Shown here piece by piece: positions 58,392 to 64,000 of a DNA stretch of 64,000 nucleotides. The translations under genes were made by a program, and so were the position numbers. The stretch is from Yersinia alsatica. GTDB lineage: Bacteria; Pseudomonadota; Gammaproteobacteria; Enterobacterales; Enterobacteriaceae. The stretch is taken from the NCBI RefSeq assembly GCF_902170305.1, contig NZ_CABHWW010000006.1, positions 1 through 64,000 on the forward strand, given 5' to 3'. How positions within the stretch are numbered: the stretch's first letter is position 1; each line of letters begins with the position of its first letter. The notes under the pieces were generated by a model. That model made no database searches and had not been told where the DNA came from. It saw nothing but the letters and a program-made list of their open reading frames with translations.

Positions 58392-59164
58392 TGCTGGAAA
58401 TACTCTATCAAGACGAACATATAGTTGCGGTAAATAAGCCTGCTGGCTGGCTAGTACATCGTAGTTGGCTGGACAGCAATGAAACCGTGTTTGTGATGCA
58501 AACAGTACGTGACCAGATAGGTCAGCATGTGTATACCGTTCATCGGCTGGATCGCCCGACATCGGGTGTATTGTTGATGGCGCTATCCAGCGATGTCGCT
58601 CGTGCGCTTTCATTACAATTTGAACAGCACCAAATCCAAAAAACATATCATGCGGTGGTGCGTGGATATGTCTTGGCTGGTGACACTATTGATTATGAAA
58701 TGACGGAAGAGCTGGACAAAATTGCAGATAAATTTTCCCGGCCAGATAAGGCCCCTCAGCCTTCAGTCACTCACTATCAGCCTTTGGCTCAGGTAGAGGC
58801 TCCTGTCGCTATTGGGCGCTATGACACTGCGCGCTTTAGTTTATTAGAATTGCAGCCGGAAACCGGGCGTAAGCATCAACTTCGCCGACATATGGCGCAT
58901 ATTCGCCACCCAATTATCGGTGATAGCGCCCACGGCGATTTGCGCCAAAATCGTGGGGTTGCTCAGCATTTTGGTTGTTCGCGCCTGATGCTTCATGCCA
59001 GCCATTTGCAGTTGAATCATCCAGTAACTGGCGAGCCACTGAGCCTGACTGCGCGCTGGGATGAATCCTGGCAACAATTGATGTCACATTTTGGTTGGCA
59101 GGGTATTGCCCCTCATATTGAAAGGGTTGAGTTTCCGGCTACTGCGGGTCAGGATAGTGACTAA
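58391..59164 (+). CDS. truC: tRNA pseudouridine-65 synthase TruC
   Basis: The 257-residue RluA-family enzyme converts U65 of tRNA-Ile1 and tRNA-Asp to pseudouridine. The catalytic motif HRLDRPTSGVLL (Asp near residue 54) and family segments YHAVVRGYV and ETGRKHQLRRHMAHI are visible. Length is close to E. coli TruC (260). ATG 58391 overlaps the yqcC stop by one base. yqcA follows after 28 bases, completing the yqcC-truC-yqcA unit. Confidence 0.95.
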   Translation: MLEILYQDEHIVAVNKPAGWLVHRSWLDSNETVFVMQTVRDQIGQHVYTVHRLDRPTSGVLLMALSSDVARALSLQFEQHQIQKTYHAVVRGYVLAGDTIDYEMTEELDKIADKFSRPDKAPQPSVTHYQPLAQVEAPVAIGRYDTARFSLLELQPETGRKHQLRRHMAHIRHPIIGDSAHGDLRQNRGVAQHFGCSRLMLHASHLQLNHPVTGEPLSLTARWDESWQQLMSHFGWQGIAPHIERVEFPATAGQDSD

Positions 59165-59192
59165 TTTTTCTAGTTAAAAGGAAATATCTCTT

Positions 59193-59642
59193 ATGGCCCA
59201 GGTCGGGATTTTTGTCGGCACAGTTTACGGCAATGCATTGTTGGTCGCAGAAGAAGCCGAGAACATACTGAAAGAGCAGGGGCACGAGGTAAAAGTGTTT
59301 GACGAAGGGACGTTAGAGGCCTGGCAGTATTATCGTCAACATTATGTGTTGGTGGTTACGTCAACAACCGGGCAGGGTGATTTCCCAGACAGTATTGCCC
59401 CACTATTTGTTGCGGTGCGCGATCAAGTCGGGTTCCAACCAGAGCTGCGTTATGGTGTTATTGCATTGGGTGATAGCAGTTACGATAGTTTCTGCGGTGC
59501 CGGGCGTACTTTCGATGAATTGTTGCAAGAGCAGGGTGCAACGAGAATTGGCGAACGACTGGAAATTGATGCTACTGAGCACCCAGAACCAGAAATTGTT
59601 TCTGCGCCTTGGGTCGAGCTGTGGGGGCGTTTACTGCAATGA
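59193..59642 (+). CDS. yqcA: Flavodoxin YqcA
   Basis: The 149-residue flavodoxin-fold protein has the FMN phosphate-binding loop [15 protein letters not shown] near the N-terminus and the isoalloxazine loops [12 protein letters not shown] and [13 protein letters not shown]. It matches E. coli YqcA (149); its redox partner is not established. AAAAGGAAA precedes ATG 59193. Confidence 0.95.
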   Translation: MAQVGIFVGTVYGNALLVAEEAENILKEQGHEVKVFDEGTLEAWQYYRQHYVLVVTSTTGQGDFPDSIAPLFVAVRDQVGFQPELRYGVIALGDSSYDSFCGAGRTFDELLQEQGATRIGERLEIDATEHPEPEIVSAPWVELWGRLLQ

Positions 59643-59659
59643 GCAGATTTTCTAGTTGT

Positions 59660-59728
59660 TAATACTTGGAGTTGCGGGAGTGGTAGCGATACTCACTTGC
59701 CTGCAACTCCAATGATTTCAGGTAGATA
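59660..59728. repeat. Short ERIC-like inverted repeat after yqcA
   Basis: The 10-base arms TTGGAGTTGC (59666-59675) and GCAACTCCAA (59703-59712) flank a 27-base loop. The right arm plus ATGATTTCAGGTA resembles the ERIC end, so this is probably a core-deleted ERIC. The hairpin may also end yqcA or yaeH transcripts, although no T-run follows directly. Confidence 0.55.
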
Positions 59729-59744
59729 AAAAATCTAGTCCGAC

Positions 59745-60134
59745 TTAGCGGCCGTTAGTCAGCTTTTCCAGGTCAGATTCAATTTCAGAAATCTTATTGG
59801 CGACAACGCTTTCTAAGTGACGTAAGTCATCCAGAATTTTACGTTTTAAATCAACTTCAATCTGATCGCGTTTGCACAATTGATCTAGTTCATCAATGAC
59901 ATAACGAAGATTAGGATTGATTTCGTTGATTTCTTTATAGCCATGACCGGCATTATCAGCAACCACAGTTTTGCGTTGACGTGGATATTTGAATTTCACA
60001 CTCTTAGCAAAAAACTCGCCTTTATCTTTGCGGAAGTAAATTTTCAGAATGTCGTTATTGGCCTCCTGACGCAGGCTATAGCGATCGACATCTTCCGGCT
60101 GCGTGATTCCTAAACTTTTCAGATTGTCATACAT
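59745..60134 (-). CDS. yaeH: YaeH, DUF3461 family protein
   Basis: The 129-residue protein is nearly identical in its centre to E. coli YaeH ([43 protein letters not shown]), with a C-terminal coiled coil. Function unknown. Start at ATG 60134; the frame continues upstream through an ERIC to 60212, but that part is not family sequence. It neighbours dapD and glnD, as in E. coli. Confidence 0.94.
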   Translation of the reverse strand: MYDNLKSLGITQPEDVDRYSLRQEANNDILKIYFRKDKGEFFAKSVKFKYPRQRKTVVADNAGHGYKEINEINPNLRYVIDELDQLCKRDQIEVDLKRKILDDLRHLESVVANKISEIESDLEKLTNGR

Positions 60135-60154
60135 AGCGCCACCTTTTTTGTTTT

Positions 60155-60280
60155 TATACCCGTCATCTTTCAAGATGCAGGGTTGTTGGCTGCCATCACT
60201 CACCCAAGTCATTGAGCTATCTCAACGCCTTGGATTCATTCAGTTGCCGCCTACCTGCAACTCGAAATCTATTGGGTATA
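60155..60280. repeat. ERIC element upstream of yaeH
   Basis: A full 126-bp ERIC with canonical ends TATACCC (60155-60161) and GGGTATA (60274-60280), left arm GTCATCTTTCAAGATGCAGG and right arm CAGTTGCCGCCTACCTGCAA. It begins 20 bases upstream of the yaeH start, so it sits inside the yaeH leader or promoter. Confidence 0.95.
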
Positions 60281-60342
60281 TATTCCACAGTTTATGATTA
60301 TGATGATAATTTTTGCAAAAGTATGTGATTAACATACAAGGC

Positions 60343-60372
60343 AAAAAAAATAGCGGGGGATTAGCCCGCTAT
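60343..60372 (-). terminator. dapD terminator
   Basis: On the minus strand the stem ATAGCGGGC...CCCGCTAT is followed by TTTTTTTT. It lies 8 bases past the dapD stop. Confidence 0.85.
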
Positions 60373-60380
60373 CTTTAATC

Positions 60381-61205
60381 TTAGTCGATGGTGCGTAATA
60401 ACTCGTTAATACCGACTTTACCACGTGTCTTCGCATCAACTTTCTTCACGATAACAGCACAGTACAAGCTGTAGCTGCCGTCTTTCGATGGCAGGTTGCC
60501 TGAAACGACAACCGAGCCGGCAGGAACGCGGCCATAATGGATTTCACCGGTTTCGCGATCATAGATGCGGGTACTTTGGCCGATGAAGACACCCATTGAG
60601 ATAACCGAGCCTTCTTCGACAATAACCCCTTCAACGACTTCTGAACGCGCGCCAACAAAGCAGTTATCTTCGATAATCGTTGGGTTAGCTTGCAGTGGCT
60701 CCAATACACCACCAATGCCGACACCGCCGGACAGGTGAACATTTTTACCAATTTGCGCGCAAGAACCCACCGTTGCCCATGTGTCGACCATGGTACCTTC
60801 ATCAACGAAAGCACCGATGTTCACATAAGAAGGCATCAACACGGTATTGCGGGCAATGAATGCACCTTTACGCACGGTTGCTGGCGGCACCACGCGGAAG
60901 CCTTCACGCTGAAAACGTGCTTCATCATAACCGGCGAATTTCATTGGTACTTTATCGTAGTAACGGGTTTCAGCGCCTTCCATTACTTGGTTATCATTGA
61001 TACGGAAAGACAGCAGCACCGCCTTTTTTAGCCACTGGTGGGTGACCCACTGACCGTCAATCTTTTCTGCAACCCGCAAGGCACCGGTATCCAGCAGATC
61101 AATCACATGGTTAATCGCTTCGCGCGTTACGGTGTCTACGTTTGCCGGAGTAATGTCTGCACGACGCTCGAAGGCGGTTTCAATAACGTTCTGTAGTTGC
61201 TGCAT
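60381..61205 (-). CDS. dapD: Tetrahydrodipicolinate N-succinyltransferase DapD
   Basis: The 274-residue left-handed beta-helix acyltransferase, the same length as in E. coli, transfers succinyl from succinyl-CoA to tetrahydrodipicolinate in the DAP/lysine pathway. An N-terminal helical domain is followed by hexapeptide repeats (for example [20 protein letters not shown] and [19 protein letters not shown]) and a short C-terminal beta domain. ATG 61205; 118 bases separate it from the glnD stop on the same strand. It supplies the pathway that ends with LysA in this window. Confidence 0.97.
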   Translation of the reverse strand: MQQLQNVIETAFERRADITPANVDTVTREAINHVIDLLDTGALRVAEKIDGQWVTHQWLKKAVLLSFRINDNQVMEGAETRYYDKVPMKFAGYDEARFQREGFRVVPPATVRKGAFIARNTVLMPSYVNIGAFVDEGTMVDTWATVGSCAQIGKNVHLSGGVGIGGVLEPLQANPTIIEDNCFVGARSEVVEGVIVEEGSVISMGVFIGQSTRIYDRETGEIHYGRVPAGSVVVSGNLPSKDGSYSLYCAVIVKKVDAKTRGKVGINELLRTID

Positions 61206-61225
61206 CCTGGTCTCTTTCCTGATGT

Positions 61226-61284
61226 TATACCCATCTGACTTGACGCTGCCGCAGTGATAGCTGCAACGCCAATGCTTTGGGTAA
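61226..61284. repeat. Short ERIC-derived element between glnD and dapD
   Basis: About 59 bases with canonical ends TATACCC and GGGTA, an ERIC with its core deleted (ACTTGACGCTGCCG and AGCTGCAACGCCAATGCTTT form the arms). It lies in the dapD leader. Confidence 0.7.
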
Positions 61285-61323
61285 CCGATTGTAAGAAAAT
61301 TAATCGTTAAAAAGTTATTTGTA

Positions 61324-64000
61324 TCACAGTTTATCGTTCGGATTGAGGGTATCTGTCAACCGTTGTGCTAATTCACGACGCGTTTCAATACTCAAAGCAC
61401 GGCGATCTTTATCGGCCAACACAAATAAATCCTCTACCCGCTCGCCGATAGTGGTGATGCGCGCGCTATGCAGTGATAGCCCTAAGTCCGCAAAAATCTC
61501 GCCGACACGAGCCAATAAACCCGGCTGGTCTAGTGCGATTAACTCCAGATAAGTCCGGCGCTCATTATGAGTAGGCAAAAAGTTAGTTTCAGTCGGCACA
61601 CTGAAATGGCGTAATTTAGGTGATAACCGCCTGACGCGCGGATGCTGATAGTTTGTCCGAGTCATGGCTTGCTGCAAGGCATGCCTGATAATTGGGTGCC
61701 TATCTTGTGCCAGTGGGCTGCCATCAGGCTCCAGCACGATAAAAGTATCCATCGCCATGCCATCACGGTTAGTGAAAATCTGTGCATCATGGACACTTAG
61801 GTTGCGGCGATCCAATTCACCGACCACGGCGGCAAATAGCGATGGGCGGTCAGGGCTCCAGATGAATATCTCGGTGCCGCCACGGGTTGCCTGACGGCTA
61901 ATTAATACCAATGGCTTGGTTGAGTCGTGCTCAAGCAAATGGCGTGCATGCCAGGCCAACTGATTCGGCGAATGGCGCAAGAAGTAATCCGCCCGACAAC
62001 GGCTCCAGATACGATGCAATGCTTCTTCATCAATATTATCCATCCGCAACAGTGCCAGCGCCTGTAGCCGATGGTGGCGCACGCGCTCACGGAGATCCGG
62101 GCTGTTTTGCATCCCACGACGCAGCTGTTTCTCGGTGGCGAAATAAAGCTCGCGCAATAAGCTTTGTTTCCAGCTATTCCACAGATTTTCATTGGTGGCG
62201 CAAATATCAGCTACCGTCAGGCTGACTAAATAGCGCAGGCGCGTTTCGCTTTGCACCTCGGCGGAGAATTGCTGAATAACCTCTGGATCTTGAATATCAC
62301 GACGTTGAGCTGTTACGGACATCAATAGATGGCAACGGACTAACCAGGCCACAAGTTGCGCCTCGCGGGAGTTCAGCCCGTGCTGCTCGGCAAACTCCAA
62401 AACATCGTGCGCGCCGAGAATAGAGTGGTCACCCCCACGCCCTTTGGCAATATCGTGGAATAGCGCGGCCAGTAGCAATAATTCAGGCTGGGGCAAGCGC
62501 GGGTAAAGCTCTACGCACAGGGGGTGGAGTGGCCGGGTGGTTTCATCGGCGAAACTTTCAAGTTTCAGTAAAACTCGAATGGTGTGCTCATCGACGGTAT
62601 AAGCATGGAACAGGTCAAATTGCATCTGCCCGACGATACTGCCCCACTGCGGCATATAAGCCCACAGCACGCTGTGGCGGTGCATTGGCAGCAATGCGCG
62701 GGAAACAGCACCGGGATGGCGTAAAATAGCCATAAACAGCTTACGGGCTTCAGGAATATGACATAACGGCTGTTTCAGGTGCCGGCGTGCATGGCGCAAA
62801 CGGCGCACCGTGGTGGAGTAAATCCCTTTGATGTCCTGATTCCGCACCATCAAATAGAACATGCGCATAATGGCTTCAGGCTGCTGAACAAAGAGATTTT
62901 CATCACGCAGATCTATTAAATCGCCACGTAACTGAAATTCATCATCCAATGGGCGCGGTTTTTCATTGGTATCCAACGCCAATATGGCTTCATCAAACAG
63001 CTGCAATAGCATGTTGTTCAGCTCACTTACCCGGCGAGTCATCCGATAGAAATCTTTCATCATATGTTCGACGGGCTCATTGCCTTCGCCTTGATACTGC
63101 AAAAGCTGGGCAACGCTCAACTGACGGTCGAACAACAGGCGGTTATCGTAGCGGGTCAGGACCAAATGCAGTGCAAAACGGATACGCCATAAAAAACTCT
63201 GGCTTTCAATCAGCTCATTACGTTCCGCTTTGGTTAGAAAACCAAAATCGACCATTTCACTTAAGGAGGTGGCACCAAAATGGCGGCGGGCAACCCACAG
63301 CAGGGTATGAATATCCCTTAAACCACCGGGGCTGCTTTTGATATCCGGTTCCAGATTATAGCTGGTACCGTGATAACGCTTATGCCGCTCTTGTTGCTCG
63401 GCAACTTTGGCATGGAAAAATTTAGGCGATGGCCAAAAGCTGTCGCTGAAAATATGCTTTTGCATCTGTAGAAATAGGGCTACATCGCCGCAAATCAAAC
63501 GCGATTCAATCATGTTGGTGGCCACGGTGAGGTCGGCCAGCCCTTCTAACAAACACTCTTCCAGCGTACGTACGCTATGGCCAACTTCCAGCTTCAAATC
63601 CCATAGCAGAGTAATCAACTGACCGACTCGCTGGGCCTGCTCTTCATCCAGGCGCTGCTTGCTGAGGATTAATACATCAATATCGGATAATGGATGCAGC
63701 TCACCACGGCCATAGCCACCGACGGCGACCAGTGCAGTTTCTGGCACATCATCGAAGCCATAGAATGTCCATAATCGCTGGAGCAGGTGGTCAATGTAGT
63801 CACTGCGCGCGGCAATGAGTATCTCTGCACTGATTCCGCCATTGAATGCATCAGCCAGCCAGGATTGGAAAATCTCTAACCGCTGCTTGAGTATCGGGCA
63901 ATTAAGTTCGCTATCAAGATAGGTATTCGGTGGCGCGGGCTGCTCCGGAATGACCTTCGTTACCGCCAGTGATGTAGAGTGCTCGGTGTGATTGTCAGAC
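61324..64000 (-). CDS. glnD: Bifunctional PII uridylyltransferase/uridylyl-removing enzyme GlnD (5' end beyond window)
   Basis: The frame is open from the stop at 61324 to the right edge, giving about 892 codons with no start inside the window. GlnD senses glutamine and modifies PII proteins GlnB and GlnK, setting nitrogen regulation. Domains in protein order are the nucleotidyltransferase motif [15 protein letters not shown], a helical region, the HD uridylyl-removing domain with [13 protein letters not shown], and two C-terminal ACT domains ([20 protein letters not shown] and [19 protein letters not shown]). E. coli GlnD is 890 residues, so nearly the whole gene is present. A GTG at 63747 is internal, not the start. 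Confidence 0.96.
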   Translation of the reverse strand, partial: SDNHTEHSTSLAVTKVIPEQPAPPNTYLDSELNCPILKQRLEIFQSWLADAFNGGISAEILIAARSDYIDHLLQRLWTFYGFDDVPETALVAVGGYGRGELHPLSDIDVLILSKQRLDEEQAQRVGQLITLLWDLKLEVGHSVRTLEECLLEGLADLTVATNMIESRLICGDVALFLQMQKHIFSDSFWPSPKFFHAKVAEQQERHKRYHGTSYNLEPDIKSSPGGLRDIHTLLWVARRHFGATSLSEMVDFGFLTKAERNELIESQSFLWRIRFALHLVLTRYDNRLLFDRQLSVAQLLQYQGEGNEPVEHMMKDFYRMTRRVSELNNMLLQLFDEAILALDTNEKPRPLDDEFQLRGDLIDLRDENLFVQQPEAIMRMFYLMVRNQDIKGIYSTTVRRLRHARRHLKQPLCHIPEARKLFMAILRHPGAVSRALLPMHRHSVLWAYMPQWGSIVGQMQFDLFHAYTVDEHTIRVLLKLESFADETTRPLHPLCVELYPRLPQPELLLLAALFHDIAKGRGGDHSILGAHDVLEFAEQHGLNSREAQLVAWLVRCHLLMSVTAQRRDIQDPEVIQQFSAEVQSETRLRYLVSLTVADICATNENLWNSWKQSLLRELYFATEKQLRRGMQNSPDLRERVRHHRLQALALLRMDNIDEEALHRIWSRCRADYFLRHSPNQLAWHARHLLEHDSTKPLVLISRQATRGGTEIFIWSPDRPSLFAAVVGELDRRNLSVHDAQIFTNRDGMAMDTFIVLEPDGSPLAQDRHPIIRHALQQAMTRTNYQHPRVRRLSPKLRHFSVPTETNFLPTHNERRTYLELIALDQPGLLARVGEIFADLGLSLHSARITTIGERVEDLFVLADKDRRALSIETRRELAQRLTDTLNPNDKL

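Noticed and set aside
60135..60212. N-terminal extension of yaeH
   Set aside because: The added residues come from translation of the ERIC element; DUF3461 proteins begin at [10 protein letters not shown].
63669..63851. 60-codon frame and the GTG at 63747 as a start for glnD
   Set aside because: The frame of glnD is open with typical GlnD sequence (for example [11 protein letters not shown]) up to the window edge, so the start lies outside. The 60-codon frame is a shadow.

Overview
This window comes from an enterobacterial chromosome, most probably Yersinia (Y. enterocolitica group). Three things point that way. The order lysR-lysA-galR-OmrA-aas-lplT-tas-ygdQ-mutH-rppH-ptsP-lgt-thyA-ppdAB-ygdB-ppdC-recC-ptrA-recB-recD-argA-amiC-tRNA-fMet-mltA-tcdA-csdE-csdA-ygdI-gcvB/gcvA-ygdD-rlmM-xni-ppnN-queF-syd-csrB-yqcC-truC-yqcA is the E. 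coli-type backbone, but sdaCB is absent between xni and ppnN. The intergenic regions carry many ERIC repeats. The left edge holds the end of a type II secretion (T2SS) cluster followed by a ToxR-like regulator pair, an arrangement resembling Yersinia islands. The species call is inference; no database was searched.

Positions 1-3350 are visibly more AT-rich than the rest. They hold the tail of the T2SS operon (gspL end, gspM, gspO), a convergent pilotin gene (gspS), and a two-gene transmembrane transcription regulator unit resembling ToxR/ToxS or PsaE/PsaF. Positions 3355-9402 are accessory: an orphan methyl-accepting chemotaxis protein, a DsbA-like isomerase plus a periplasmic metallo-beta-lactamase-fold protein with a divergent LysR regulator, a tandem ERIC block, and a YdhP-like MFS exporter.

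Positions 9417-28541 are metabolic and maintenance backbone: lysR/lysA (lysine), two LacI-family repressors (one AscG-like, one GalR), a BisC-like molybdoenzyme, the sRNA OmrA, aas-lplT (lysophospholipid repair), tas, ygdQ, mutH, rppH-ptsP and lgt-thyA. Positions 28752-42778 form one dense left-to-right stretch: a pseudopilin operon (ppdA, ppdB, ygdB, ppdC), then recC-ptrA-recB-recD with ATGA-type overlaps from ptrA to recB and from recB to recD. ArgA follows convergently with tandem ARG boxes, then amiC, an initiator tRNA, mltA, tcdA and the csdA-csdE sulfur-transfer pair.

Positions 50074-64000 contain ygdI, the gcvA/gcvB regulator-sRNA pair, rlmM, xni, ppnN, queF/syd, CsrB with a palindromic upstream element resembling the E. 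coli UvrY site, yqcC-truC-yqcA, yaeH, dapD and most of glnD, which runs off the right edge. Three Hfq- or CsrA-linked regulatory RNAs (OmrA, GcvB, CsrB) are recognisable from remembered sequence similarity. No CRISPR array, prophage or complete insertion sequence was seen. The least ordinary items are the ToxR-like pair, the GspO with a broken zinc-cysteine motif, the metallo-beta-lactamase-fold protein lacking the HxHxDH site, the tandem ERICs that supply a stop codon, and paired perfect DnaA boxes between mutH and rppH.
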